This document shows, one piece after another, positions 46,577-55,859 of a DNA stretch of 64,000 nt. Below the pieces are notes generated by a model, which worked only from the letters and a program-made list of their open reading frames with translations, had not been told where the DNA came from and did not search any database. Where the stretch lies: the NCBI GenBank assembly GCA_947303185.1, contig CAMYXF010000002.1, forward strand, positions 119,747 through 183,746, read 5' to 3'. The translations under genes and the position numbers were made by a program. This DNA is from an uncultured Clostridia bacterium. GTDB lineage: Bacteria; Bacillota; Clostridia; Saccharofermentanales; Saccharofermentanaceae. Every line of letters begins with the position of its first letter. Within the stretch, counting starts at the first letter, position 1.

Positions 46577-48904
46577 TCAACCGGCAGTAGCGTCGACATA
46601 AGGCAAATAGTCGCCGTATACGGGGTTTGGTGAATACAAAGGCTCTGAGGAGTCGAACTGTGCATTGAAGTATGCCGACATGATCTTTTTCGCGATGACG
46701 ATCGAAGTGGAACCCCACTTACCCTTCTCAACCACGAGAGCCAGGGCAACTTCAGGATTATCCTTAGGCGCATAGCAGATGAAGAGACCGTTTGAATACT
46801 CCTTACGCGTATCCTCGAATCCCGTCTCAGCCGTACCCGTCTTACATACCATCTCTACCGGATAGTTGTAGAACTGGTCGTCTGCTGACGTACCCCATTT
46901 GGCAGTACCGGTCGCAACGCATCTCATAGCGCCTCTTACTGCTTCAATACTTTCTTCTGAAATGCCTATATCAACGGATTCTGTCTGACCCTGATAAAGG
47001 ATCGAACCGTCACTTGCCACTACCCTGTCTACAACATAAGGCGTGCAAAGCTTGTTTGTAGCGATGCCGCATGTATATCTGCAGAGCTGGAGGATAGTGA
47101 AGCAGTTATCGAACTGACCGATCGAAGCCTGAGCCGTATTTGACGGGAACCAGGTCTTATCGTAAACGGACTGTCTTGTAAGTCTCTTATTCTCACGTGA
47201 TGACATGACGCCTGAGATCTCACCCGGAAGGTCGACACCTGACTTAACGCCAAGTCCGAATCTTGTTGCCATTGCTGAGATGTTGTCGATACCTGTCTGG
47301 ATTCCGAGGATCATGAAATAGATGTTGCAGGACTGGGCCATCGCATCGTCAAGAGTAAGATCGCCGTGACCGTAATCAGGGAACTCGAGGCATCTGAAGA
47401 TCCAGCCGTCAACGTCCAAAGGACCGGGGCATCTGATGGTGTTCTCTTCAGGTGTGATGTCGCCGTTTTCGAGAGCAGCCAGAGCCGTACAGGGCTTGAA
47501 TGTAGAACCCGGAGCGTACATTGACATGATCGCACGGTTCCACAAAGGAAGGTCACCTGCGGTGATTTCCTGATATTCATCGATACCGAGATAGTACTTA
47601 ACCTGCTCCTGGGCCTGAACATCGCCGTAGTTGGCAAGGACAAAGTCGTTAGGATCGTAGTTCGGGTAAGAACCCATGGCGATAATGGCGCCTGTATTTA
47701 CGTTCATCATAACGAAAGCACCGGCAGACGCCGATTTATAACCCGTCTGGTTTACCTCATCGTACTCTCTCTGCTCCAAGATATACTGCTTAAGAGCCTG
47801 TGTTCCGACTTCCTGGATATGAGTGTCGATCGTAAGATAGACTGTCGCGCCTTCTTCAGGTGTTATACCGTAACTGTTTGGAACGAACAGGCCTTCTTCC
47901 CCGTTCATCGTCCAGATACTGTATGGCGTAATGCCGCTCTTGCCGTGCAGATATCTTTCCATCTGCGACTCTATGCCGGATTTGCCTACGACGTCGTCAC
48001 TTGTATACCCGAATGGCGCAAGATCCTGATACGTAACGCTGGAGATCTTACCTACGTAACCTACAACATGGCTGGCATAAAGGGCTTCCGTGGAATACGT
48101 TCTCGCATATTCTTTGCCCGCAACAAGTCCCATGTAATGGTAATTCTGCTCTTCGAGCTTTCTTATGAGCTCGTCCGGAACGTCGGTCGCGATCTTAACC
48201 GGCGTACCCTTAATAAACGCCCAGTTATCTGTAAATATCTGATATCTGATTCTAATGATCCTGTATGCTTCTTCGATCGTGTAATTGTTGTCGATGTTGA
48301 ATTTTCGACGCAGATAAAGGAAGAAAACGTTCGGATCGGTCTTAACGTAATCATCAGAGAACGTAACGATAACGCCCGATGAATAGTCCTTCAGGTTAAA
48401 AAGGTTCGAGTCCGTCTGCCAAAGCCTTATCTTGTCTTCTGACTTAACGAATCTGGCCTTCGGATCCAAAATGAAATACTGGTCGAGATCTGCAACGTCA
48501 ATGCAATGATACTCATCGAAAAGATAGCTCAGTTCAAGACACAGAGCATTAAGCTGTTCGTCATCAAGATAAGCATTGGCTATCATGACGGTGTTATATT
48601 CGATACTTGAAGCAAGGAGAACTCCCCTGCTGTCATAGATATCGCCTCTCGGAGCCTGCTGCGAATACTGTCTGATAACACCCGATGAACTCTGGGACAA
48701 CGTGTTCTGATAATTGGAGAACTGAAGTCTTACAGTCATTACGAGAATCGCAATACCGAATGCTACGAAGATGACGCCGAGAACCAGGTATCTGTTGGTC
48801 AGAAACTGGATGACACGCCTGAAGAGCGAGCCGGCATCAGTTTTGCCGCCCCGTTCCGCGTTATGGTCAAATGCACCGTAATCGTCTATCAGATTCCGAG
48901 CCAT
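46577..48904 (-). CDS. mrdA: Penicillin-binding protein 2 (class B, elongation)
   Basis: 775 residues. A short cytoplasmic end, one membrane segment (about 38-60), a dimerisation/pedestal region opening RGDIYDSRG near 90, and a C-terminal transpeptidase domain with SxxK in APGSTFKP near 465, SxN in QSCNIY near 525 and KTGTAETG near 685. It cross-links peptidoglycan in lateral wall growth together with MreC and MreD. It overlaps mreD by 16 bases. rodA, its usual glycosyltransferase partner, is not next to it. Confidence 0.95.
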   Translation of the reverse strand: MARNLIDDYGAFDHNAERGGKTDAGSLFRRVIQFLTNRYLVLGVIFVAFGIAILVMTVRLQFSNYQNTLSQSSSGVIRQYSQQAPRGDIYDSRGVLLASSIEYNTVMIANAYLDDEQLNALCLELSYLFDEYHCIDVADLDQYFILDPKARFVKSEDKIRLWQTDSNLFNLKDYSSGVIVTFSDDYVKTDPNVFFLYLRRKFNIDNNYTIEEAYRIIRIRYQIFTDNWAFIKGTPVKIATDVPDELIRKLEEQNYHYMGLVAGKEYARTYSTEALYASHVVGYVGKISSVTYQDLAPFGYTSDDVVGKSGIESQMERYLHGKSGITPYSIWTMNGEEGLFVPNSYGITPEEGATVYLTIDTHIQEVGTQALKQYILEQREYDEVNQTGYKSASAGAFVMMNVNTGAIIAMGSYPNYDPNDFVLANYGDVQAQEQVKYYLGIDEYQEITAGDLPLWNRAIMSMYAPGSTFKPCTALAALENGDITPEENTIRCPGPLDVDGWIFRCLEFPDYGHGDLTLDDAMAQSCNIYFMILGIQTGIDNISAMATRFGLGVKSGVDLPGEISGVMSSRENKRLTRQSVYDKTWFPSNTAQASIGQFDNCFTILQLCRYTCGIATNKLCTPYVVDRVVASDGSILYQGQTESVDIGISEESIEAVRGAMRCVATGTAKWGTSADDQFYNYPVEMVCKTGTAETGFEDTRKEYSNGLFICYAPKDNPEVALALVVEKGKWGSTSIVIAKKIMSAYFNAQFDSSEPLYSPNPVYGDYLPYVDATAG

Positions 48905-49524
48905 GTGCCTTCACCCTGCTTCTCAATGATCTGATCCTTCTTGGACTTTCCTCTGAAGGATACCGGACCCAAAAATCTCAAAAGGAATATCAGCGGAATT
49001 GCCGCCAGCGTATTCAAAAGGAGCTGCGGGAGGAACGAATAGACCAAAGCCGTAAAAGGCTCATAAATGGTAGATGTTGATCCTGCCATTGAACTCCATC
49101 CGAATATTACGAGATATCCCGCAACCTTATAGCAGAACGTTGTGAAGATAACCGCAACGATCGAAAAAGGTATATTTCTTCTCATTCTTCTTGTAAAGAA
49201 AGATGCTCCGATGATGCCTGCCGAAAAGAGCGTAAAAACGCCGATAAACGCCGTGACCCTTACCTCTCCGTCAAGTCCCAATACAGCCGGAGGCGAGAAA
49301 ACATCTCTGATCATTCCGCAGATAAAACCTACGATGGCTCCATCCCAGAAACCGTTGAAATATCCTGCCAGAACAACGAAAACGAATGTGATATCGGCAG
49401 TCTGTCCGAGAGCAGTAAATGTTTCCGGGAACGATACCTGCAAGGAAGTCAGCAAAATGATATAGACCGCATAAACGACTATCTTTCTGATCCTGGCATT
49501 TGTAGTGTCACTGACGATACGCAT
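48889..49524 (-). CDS. mreD: Rod-shape-determining protein MreD
   Basis: 211 residues, strongly hydrophobic with five or six membrane helices. The first reads VVYAVYIILLTSLQVSF; FVVLAGYFNGFWDGAIVGFICGMIRD near 50-75 is the conserved MreD block. The C-terminal tail is basic (FRGKSKKDQ). It is a membrane partner of MreC in the elongasome. It starts 18 bases after mreC and overlaps mrdA by 16 bases. Confidence 0.93.
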   Translation of the reverse strand: MRIVSDTTNARIRKIVVYAVYIILLTSLQVSFPETFTALGQTADITFVFVVLAGYFNGFWDGAIVGFICGMIRDVFSPPAVLGLDGEVRVTAFIGVFTLFSAGIIGASFFTRRMRRNIPFSIVAVIFTTFCYKVAGYLVIFGWSSMAGSTSTIYEPFTALVYSFLPQLLLNTLAAIPLIFLLRFLGPVSFRGKSKKDQIIEKQGEGTWLGI

Positions 49525-49542
49525 CGATATTCACCTTAGAGA

Positions 49543-50424
49543 TTAAACACCGGGTACTGTTACATCAGTCTCCTTTGTCTCCTCGACATAAGGGATCATG
49601 ATGAATACGTCTTCAAGCTTACCGATCTGGGAATAAGGTCTTATCGTAGCCGTGATTTCCAGAGGATTTGAATAATCTACTGTCTCAATAACGCCGATCG
49701 GGATACCTTCAGGGAACAAACCGCCGTCTCCTGAAGTAACGATCTCCATGCCGGGCACTAGATGAACATCAGGATCGATGTCCTTGGCAAGGCAGAGGCC
49801 CTGTCTCTTAAGCTCCGCATCACCTACTACCATGAACGTAACGCCGTTTACTTCGTTAACCTTGCCTGCTACGGCAAAGCCTTCATGGAGCAAAGGAAGT
49901 ACTCTGGATTCGGTCTCAGATGTCTCGATTACTCGTCCTACAAGGTTCATCTCAACGTCGAGCACAGGATATGAATTACCCTCTGAAAGGGCGATTCCGT
50001 CAGCCGCACCGGCATTAAGTCTGATAGTAGAGAACCATTCGTCTGATTCTCTTGAAAGGATCGACGCACCGTAGATTACGTAGTTGCTGAACGTATCCTT
50101 GATATGGAGAGCGTCCTTAAGCTCTTCGTAACGAAGCGCCGCCTCTTCACTCTGGGTAAGTTGGTATCTTAAGTCAGCGATCTGCTCTTTTAAAGCCTTG
50201 TTCTCTTCTCTTATCGCAATACCGTCAGTGATGGCTGACCAGAAGTCAGACATCGTATCACCTGCACTCTTTACGAGAGACTGTGCAGGAGTCGTTACAA
50301 GCTGTACCGGCTTAAGAAGATTCTTAATCGGGCTGCCCGGAAGCATGCTCAAGATAGCAAATGCCGCCAACACAAGCAGAACGATAAGCGCTATGAACCA
50401 TTTAGACTTTAAAAGCTTTTTCAA
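49543..50424 (-). CDS. mreC: Rod-shape-determining protein MreC
   Basis: 293 residues: a short basic end, one membrane segment (about 10-28), a periplasm-side coiled coil (about 65-110, AIREENKALKEQIADL) and two beta-barrel domains (about 115-275) with VGRVIE and VTSGDGGLFPEGIPIG, both typical of MreC. It bridges MreB filaments and PBP2. mreB is not seen upstream; a SEC-C protein gene takes that place. Confidence 0.94.
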   Translation of the reverse strand: MKKLLKSKWFIALIVLLVLAAFAILSMLPGSPIKNLLKPVQLVTTPAQSLVKSAGDTMSDFWSAITDGIAIREENKALKEQIADLRYQLTQSEEAALRYEELKDALHIKDTFSNYVIYGASILSRESDEWFSTIRLNAGAADGIALSEGNSYPVLDVEMNLVGRVIETSETESRVLPLLHEGFAVAGKVNEVNGVTFMVVGDAELKRQGLCLAKDIDPDVHLVPGMEIVTSGDGGLFPEGIPIGVIETVDYSNPLEITATIRPYSQIGKLEDVFIMIPYVEETKETDVTVPGV

Positions 50425-50450
50425 GAATAATCTCCTGACGTGTTAAGGAA

Positions 50451-50975
50451 TTAACCCTTCTTACCGCAGCAGTTCTTATACTTCTTGCCTGAACCGCAAG
50501 GGCACGGATCATTACGGCCGATCTTGTCGGAATGAGCCATATTAGCCTCTCGGTACTCACGTGTGATCTCGTTTCTCTTCTCTTCTGTGAGAATGTCATT
50601 CCATGCCTTGATGCTGTAGAGCCAGTCAGCCTTTGCATCACGCATATTGTAGTAAAGCTTCTCGTAATCGATAACGAGCTTGAGCTCATAGTTGTCGTCG
50701 ATTGCATCGAGATCGATGTCATCGCCGTTTGTAAGGCTGGACTTGATTCCGTCAACGAAACCTACGAAAACATCCATTGCATCCTTAGGGAAGTTGAGCT
50801 TCTTTGCAAGCTCTGCAGCTGTGCCGTTGAGGAACTCCTCATTATTCGGATAAGCTCCCAGGATCTTCTCGTAAGCTACCTTTTCGAGAGCGTAGTAACG
50901 CTGGATATATTCAACATATTCCTGTCTGTTGGAAGCGTCTTCTGACTTATCCATCCATGTCTTGTAATAACTCAT
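50451..50975 (-). CDS. SEC-C zinc-binding motif protein
   Basis: 174 residues. The last 25 residues ([19 protein letters not shown]) are a SEC-C zinc motif almost identical to the end of SecA at 35.1 kb. The first 150 residues are helical and acidic and not recognised. SEC-C motifs bind zinc and, in SecA, contact SecB or ribosomes. Stand-alone SEC-C proteins of this type are common in Firmicutes with no known role. It lies between icd and mreC, co-directional with short gaps (24 and 26 bases). Confidence 0.85.
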   Translation of the reverse strand: MSYYKTWMDKSEDASNRQEYVEYIQRYYALEKVAYEKILGAYPNNEEFLNGTAAELAKKLNFPKDAMDVFVGFVDGIKSSLTNGDDIDLDAIDDNYELKLVIDYEKLYYNMRDAKADWLYSIKAWNDILTEEKRNEITREYREANMAHSDKIGRNDPCPCGSGKKYKNCCGKKG

Positions 50976-50999
50976 TTTTGTAGTCCTCCAAAATCAATA

Positions 51000-52196
51000 T
51001 TAGAGCTTTGCAGCTATAGCCTTGAGGAAATCCTCAGTATTTACGATTGTCTTGTCTTCTCTGTCGAGGAGATTGTTGAGGTCACCAGTGATGATGCCTT
51101 CCTCAATCGTCTGGATCGAAACCTTTTCGAGCTTGTCGGCAAATGCCTCAAGTTCAGGAAGGTTGTCGAGCTGTGCTCTCTTGCGGAGCGCGCCGGACCA
51201 TGCGAAAAGCGTAGCCATCGGGTTTGTGGAAGTCTGCTCACCCTTGAGGTGTCTGTAATAGTGACGTGTAACTGTGCCGTGAGCTGCCTCGTACTCGTAA
51301 ACGCCCTTAGGTGAAACGAGAACTGAAGTCATCATTGCGAGTGAACCGCATGCAGATGCGAGCATGTCGCTCATAACGTCGCCGTCGTAGTTCTTGAGCG
51401 CCCAAACGAAACCGCCTGAAGAACGCATAACTCTTGCAACAGCGTCATCGATAAGCGTATAGAAATATGTGATTCCTGCTGCTTCGAACTTTTCCTTGTA
51501 GTCTCTGTCGTACATTTCCTGGAAAATGTCCTTGAAGCGGTGGTCATAAGTCTTGGAAATAGTGTCCTTTGTAGCGAACCAGAGGTCCTGCTTTGTATCA
51601 AGAGCGTACTGGAAGCAAGAACTTGCGAAAGCCTCAATGGACTTGTCTGTGTTATAGAGTCCCTCTACGATACCGTCGCCTGTGAACTCAAAGATCGTCT
51701 GGCTCTCAGTTCTTCCGTCGGGATATGTGATAACGAGGTTTGCTCTTGCAGGTCCCTCAACACGATACTCTGTATCTCTGTAAACGTCGCCGTAAGCATG
51801 TCTTGCGATAGTGATCGGCTTTTCCCAGCAGGATACGAAAGGCTTGATGCCCTTAACGAGGATCGGTGCTCTGAACACGGTACCGTCAAGGATAGCTCTG
51901 ATCGTACCGTTAGGGCTCTTCCACATTGTGTGGAGGTTGTACTCAGTCATTCTCTGCGCGTTAGGTGTAATAGTAGCGCACTTAACTGCAACGCCGAGCT
52001 CATTTGTCCTGTTAGCCGCATCGATCGTGACCTGGTCACCTGTCTCGTCTCTGTGCTTGAGTCCGAGATCGAAATATTCGGTCTTCAGATCAACGAAAGG
52101 TAAAATTACGATGTCCTTAATCTGCTTCCAGATTATTCTTGTCATCTCATCCCCGTCCATCTCTACAAGCGGGGTCTTCATCTGAATCTTAGCCAT
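51000..52196 (-). CDS. icd: NADP-dependent isocitrate dehydrogenase, type II
   Basis: 398 residues beginning KIQMKTPLVEMDGDEMTR, the form shared with eukaryotic cytosolic/mitochondrial enzymes rather than E. coli Icd. KCATITPNAQR near 73, SPNGTIRAILDGTVFR near 95 (substrate Ser), SFASSCFQYAL-like stretch near 190, and YEAAHGTVTRHYY near 305 (NADP-binding) are visible. It makes 2-oxoglutarate from isocitrate for glutamate synthesis. It is flanked by holA upstream and a SEC-C gene downstream. The type II enzyme occurs in scattered anaerobic bacteria and could reflect old transfer. Confidence 0.95.
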   Translation of the reverse strand: MAKIQMKTPLVEMDGDEMTRIIWKQIKDIVILPFVDLKTEYFDLGLKHRDETGDQVTIDAANRTNELGVAVKCATITPNAQRMTEYNLHTMWKSPNGTIRAILDGTVFRAPILVKGIKPFVSCWEKPITIARHAYGDVYRDTEYRVEGPARANLVITYPDGRTESQTIFEFTGDGIVEGLYNTDKSIEAFASSCFQYALDTKQDLWFATKDTISKTYDHRFKDIFQEMYDRDYKEKFEAAGITYFYTLIDDAVARVMRSSGGFVWALKNYDGDVMSDMLASACGSLAMMTSVLVSPKGVYEYEAAHGTVTRHYYRHLKGEQTSTNPMATLFAWSGALRKRAQLDNLPELEAFADKLEKVSIQTIEEGIITGDLNNLLDREDKTIVNTEDFLKAIAAKL

Positions 52197-52281
52197 AAGA
52201 TCTCCATTCTTATAAATAATACTAAAAGATTTTAAGACATAAGACCCATAAAATCAAATCTGATATTGAGGAAAAAACTCA

Positions 52282-52303
52282 TGAAAACGCACCTGATCAG
52301 GTG
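52282..52303 (-). terminator. Weak hairpin at the holA end
   Basis: CACCT-GATC-AGGTG overlaps the holA stop region and is followed on the minus strand by CGTTTTC and, later, TTTTTTCC. Only five pairs, so termination is uncertain. Confidence 0.35.
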
Positions 52304-53337
52304 GCCGATTTTGCACTAGCCTTCACTAAAATGATCTCGAGCGAATATCTCTCGTCAATAAGGCCGTGCTTAAACTCGCTGTCCGAGTCGGAAGCCGTCA
52401 GATAAAGGCCTATAAGGTCCTTCATGTTGAAATTATGCGCCTGCTGCACGAGCTTTTTGGCCCTGAAATCGTTCATTCCGGTGCGCTCTACTAACTGGCC
52501 CGCATTTCCTGCCTCTTTGGCCATAATGAGCGCCTTTATGTGATTTACGATGGATACCCTGATCCTAGCCAGAGGCTCCTTATTTGCAATGAGTTTGTCG
52601 AGAGTTCCGAGCGCAATCTTGGCATTTCCGCTTCCGCACGCATCCATGATGTCGAAAATCTTTCCGCTCAAGTCCGGCGGACAGCAAAGCTCAACGATAT
52701 CAGGCGTGACCTCCGAATAGCCCTTGCCCTGACAATAAAGCGCGATCTTGTTGACCTCGTTTACGAGCTCCATCATGTTATTGGAGCACCTCGAAGCCAT
52801 TGAATTTGCCGCCTCGAACCCGATCTTGAGGTTCTCTTTGGCAAATCTGCTGCTGATCCACCCCGTGAGTTCGTCTTCTTCAAATCCGCTCATCGAGGCT
52901 ACAGTGCCGTACTGCAGGAATGCCTTGAACGACTTCTTACGGCTGTCTACAGTCTCCTCAAAGAAGACAACCACCGTAGAAGACGGGATATCTTTAAGTA
53001 TTGCTTCGTCCTTCTCGGACAATTCCCTGTTCGGAAGTCCTGACTGCTTGATGACCACGAGTCTCTTTGGAGACATCCACGGCGGCATGGAAATAAGCTC
53101 TTCCAACTTACCCATGTCAAACTTATCGCCGGTCCTGGTATCAAGAACGGCGTAGTCCATGTCTTCGGCGCCTTCACCGAGGCAGACCTTCTTGAGCATG
53201 GACACCGCACCGTCGATCATGTAGTTTTCGGTGCCGTACAAAAGCACAAGTCCCAGAGAATCAGACTCTTTGCTGATCTTTGAAAGCATCTGACGGGAAT
53301 TCAAAACTCCCTTGGGAAGTGCCTTTGCCTTAGCCAA
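52297..53337 (-). CDS. holA: DNA polymerase III delta subunit
   Basis: 346 residues. GLVLLYGTENYMIDGAV near 27 (a degenerate P-loop region), YAVLD, the central PKRLVVIKQSGL near 90 and STVVVFFEE near 120 followed by helical domains match HolA of Firmicutes. Delta opens the sliding clamp in the clamp loader. It lies 5 bases after the GH25 lipoprotein gene. In many Firmicutes holA follows comEC directly; here the GH25 and nuclease-like genes plus array 2 sit in between. Confidence 0.92.
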   Translation of the reverse strand: MAKAKALPKGVLNSRQMLSKISKESDSLGLVLLYGTENYMIDGAVSMLKKVCLGEGAEDMDYAVLDTRTGDKFDMGKLEELISMPPWMSPKRLVVIKQSGLPNRELSEKDEAILKDIPSSTVVVFFEETVDSRKKSFKAFLQYGTVASMSGFEEDELTGWISSRFAKENLKIGFEAANSMASRCSNNMMELVNEVNKIALYCQGKGYSEVTPDIVELCCPPDLSGKIFDIMDACGSGNAKIALGTLDKLIANKEPLARIRVSIVNHIKALIMAKEAGNAGQLVERTGMNDFRAKKLVQQAHNFNMKDLIGLYLTASDSDSEFKHGLIDERYSLEIILVKASAKSAT

Positions 53338-53342
53338 TTTGT

Positions 53343-54536
53343 TTATGTCCCTCCGAACAACTCCGGATATCTGCTCTTAAACAGGATATCAGTATCAACG
53401 TCTTCGTCACAACCGTCGATCCTTCCGATCGAACCTGTCTGCCACATTGTATAATCACCCTCATACGAGGTCTCTCTTACATAGTGCGCAAGCCATACGT
53501 CATAACCTGCCGGCTCCCAGATGATCTCCAGGTAGTACTTGCTGGAATAAAGGATCGTGCTGTATCCGTTCTCTTCCATAATACCCGCAAATTCATAGAA
53601 CAGGTTATTAATATCGATAATGCTCATCTCATATTTCTGGAAATGAGCCCAGCTCTCCCAGTCGAAAGCTACAGGAAGGTCGAGTTCCTTGCCGTCAAGA
53701 ACTGCGAGCAGCTCATCGCAATGCTCGTGGAGCATCTCAATCGTGCTGTCTGTCGAATAATAGTAAACGCCGATTAAAAGACCTGCTGCCTTTGCGTCCG
53801 CATAGTATTCTTCGAACTTTCTGTCCTCACCAAGCTCGCCATTGTTGTAGATCATGGCTCTGAGCATGACGAAATCACATCCTGCCGCCTTAACCGCGTT
53901 GAAATCGATATCGCCCTGATATCTTGATACGTCGATACCGTGTGCAATGTCATCAGCGGGATATCTGTCGATAAAATCGCTGTATGCAAGAGTCGTGTGC
54001 TCATTGGAGCCGCCGCCTCCGCCACCGCCTCCGCTGTTACTGGGCGTGTAAACATTAACAGTCATGCTGCCTGTCTTGGAATTGCCCGCGTCATCAGTGA
54101 TAGTGAGCGTAAGCGCATAACTGCCATCTTCTGAGGTATCAACCTCACCATCGATTGTAAGATCAACTTTGCTGTCGCAGTCATCGATATAGCCGATATG
54201 TCTGTGGATGTCAAACTCACTGCCGTTCTCAATACTTACGCTCTCAGGCAAAGTAAGGAAGAACGGTGCCGTTGTATCTACGTCAGGCGCATTCATATGA
54301 GGAATAGCCGGCGTAGGGCTCGGTGTGGGTGTCGGCGTATTGGTAGGCGTCGGTGTAGCCTCAGGCTCCGTCGCCTCTGTAGTCTCAACCGTGTTGATGT
54401 CATTGCCGTCGCGCATGCCTTCCGTGTACTCTGTTGCATTCGGTGTCGTGCATCCCGTAAAGGACGCAACCGCAACAGATACCACAAGTGCGGCACCCGT
54501 CAGCGACCTGATTACTTTGTTTAACTTTGTGTGCAT
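53343..54536 (-). CDS. GH25 lysozyme-like lipoprotein
   Basis: 397 residues from the ATG at 54536 (AGGAG about 10 bases upstream). Signal peptide with lipobox SFTGC, then a Thr/Pro-rich linker (TPTPTNTPTPTP), a small beta domain of about 90 residues (DTTAPFF...TITDDAGN), like bacterial Ig-like/HYR-type modules, and a Gly-rich hinge. The C-terminal GH25 muramidase (about 195-397) shows HGIDVSRYQGDIDF with the catalytic Asp and VAFDWESW near 275 with the Asp/Glu pair. It would cleave N-acetylmuramyl bonds at the outer membrane face. Likely a wall-remodelling enzyme held to the membrane; a secreted role against other cells is possible. Confidence 0.92.
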   Translation of the reverse strand: MHTKLNKVIRSLTGAALVVSVAVASFTGCTTPNATEYTEGMRDGNDINTVETTEATEPEATPTPTNTPTPTPSPTPAIPHMNAPDVDTTAPFFLTLPESVSIENGSEFDIHRHIGYIDDCDSKVDLTIDGEVDTSEDGSYALTLTITDDAGNSKTGSMTVNVYTPSNSGGGGGGGGSNEHTTLAYSDFIDRYPADDIAHGIDVSRYQGDIDFNAVKAAGCDFVMLRAMIYNNGELGEDRKFEEYYADAKAAGLLIGVYYYSTDSTIEMLHEHCDELLAVLDGKELDLPVAFDWESWAHFQKYEMSIIDINNLFYEFAGIMEENGYSTILYSSKYYLEIIWEPAGYDVWLAHYVRETSYEGDYTMWQTGSIGRIDGCDEDVDTDILFKSRYPELFGGT

Positions 54537-54695
54537 AATCTCCATTCTCCTGCTCCCCGCAGGACCTTTCCTATTTTTCCCATATATTTCCCATATACTC
54601 ACACGATTATAACAAACAAAGTCCGAAATCTAATGCACATATAGGGACAAAATTGGGCAAAGACTTGTTTGGGCTGCGCGGGTGCGTTTGGGCAG

Positions 54696-55502
54696 TTATT
54701 CCAAGAGATAATGGTTGATTAGTTCGTCAACGAGCTTTACGTCGAGGGGGAGCGTGCTGGTTTCCATGGTTAGAATAAGGTTGTCGCCTAGATAGATTCC
54801 GTGTTTCTGGTAGATGTTTATTCTGAAGGTGTTTTTTCGCGCATAGTCAGGATCATCCATCTTACCGAGATGCTCCCAGTAGACTAGTTTTCTCCTTTTG
54901 ACATTGAGCGCCGTGAAATCCGGGTGAATAATACCCAGTTCATTGAAGAGTATCGGGCACTCGTATTTGTACGGAATCTGCTTCCTCTCCAGCGCATTTG
55001 CGATCAGGATCTCCGACTTTGACCTCACACGCTCGTCTTTAATTGTTCGGAAGTCCGTATCGTCATTCTCGTCAAATGGTTTGGGCTCGTATGGCTGGGA
55101 CAACCAGGCTTCGACGAATTGGGCGTCGGTGGGGATTATTGGCTTGATGAGGTTTTGGCGGGCGTTGGTTAGTGAGGTGTAATAGTCTTCAGGTGATGCA
55201 CCCAGTTTATGAATGGTTGTATTGATTAAAGTGATTTCTTTATCAATTCTCTTTATAAACGCATTGAGATAATCGTATGTGGCAATCTGCTCCGCTTTTC
55301 TTACGTTATCAGGACTTATGTATTTGCCTTGCTTTCTGTTTTCGCTGTTAACAACAAATATCTGGTCCTTCTTGGTATCAATTCGGACATGAAATTTAGG
55401 CTCACCTTTATAATTCAGTTTCTTCAAACGTTTTACGGCTTCATTTCTGTATGTTTCAAGTTGTTCTTTACGCTTCGTAAGCAATTCTAGTGTTGGGTTC
55501 AT
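54696..55502 (-). CDS. Nuclease-like protein of unknown family, paralogue B
   Basis: 268 residues from the ATG at 55502 (GGAG 7 bases upstream); a TTG at 55520 is possible but has no site. It is paralogous to the gene at 14625-15422, sharing IPTDAQFVEAWL, ERVRSKSE, IPYKYECP, IIHPDFTAL, WEHLGKMDD and STLPLDV. The order Glu (SKSE), Asp (HPDF) and Glu-His-Leu-Gly-Lys is like a PD-(D/E)xK core with altered spacing; this is inference. The N-terminus is a basic helical region with RIDTKKDQIFVV. Palindrome array 2 starts 18 bases upstream of its ATG and fills the whole gap to comEC. Confidence 0.7.
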   Translation of the reverse strand: MNPTLELLTKRKEQLETYRNEAVKRLKKLNYKGEPKFHVRIDTKKDQIFVVNSENRKQGKYISPDNVRKAEQIATYDYLNAFIKRIDKEITLINTTIHKLGASPEDYYTSLTNARQNLIKPIIPTDAQFVEAWLSQPYEPKPFDENDDTDFRTIKDERVRSKSEILIANALERKQIPYKYECPILFNELGIIHPDFTALNVKRRKLVYWEHLGKMDDPDYARKNTFRINIYQKHGIYLGDNLILTMETSTLPLDVKLVDELINHYLLE

Positions 55503-55520
55503 GTTATCTCCTTTCTTCAA

Positions 55521-55852
55521 ACCGACTAAAACTCAAAAATCCAAGGATTAGTCGGTAAATTCTTTAGTGTTCACGTCCTTTAGCTAGTCATTCAACCGAC
55601 TAAATCTCGAAAATCGACACTTTAGTCGGTAGATTTCATGGTATTTAGGTCAATAATTATGTTGTTCAACCGACTAAACCTCGAAAAATGACACTTTAGT
55701 CGGTAGTTTTGATTGTTTTACACACCAAATAGTGGCCGATTTACCGACTAAACACTGAGTTTTCCAAATTTAGTCGGTTCAAAGAGGGGTTCAGGTATCT
55801 TCTTATCGGCTTTTTTACCGACTAAATACTTAAATTTGCACTTTTAGTCGGT
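55521..55852. repeat. Palindrome array 2: five units at an exact 74-bp period
   Basis: Palindromes start at 55521, 55595, 55669, 55743 and 55817, each exactly 74 bases apart. Each is 36 bases: arm ACCGACTAA, an 18-base loop, arm TTAGTCGGT, with arms invariant in all copies. Loops 2 and 3 (TCTCGAAAATCGACACT and CCTCGAAAAATGACACT) share the AAAATC core of array 1; loops 4 and 5 differ more. The four 38-base spacers show little mutual similarity but have identical length. The array occupies the whole interval between the comEC stop and the start region of the nuclease-like gene; nothing else is seen there. Confidence 0.93.
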
Positions 55853-55859
55853 TCTTCCT

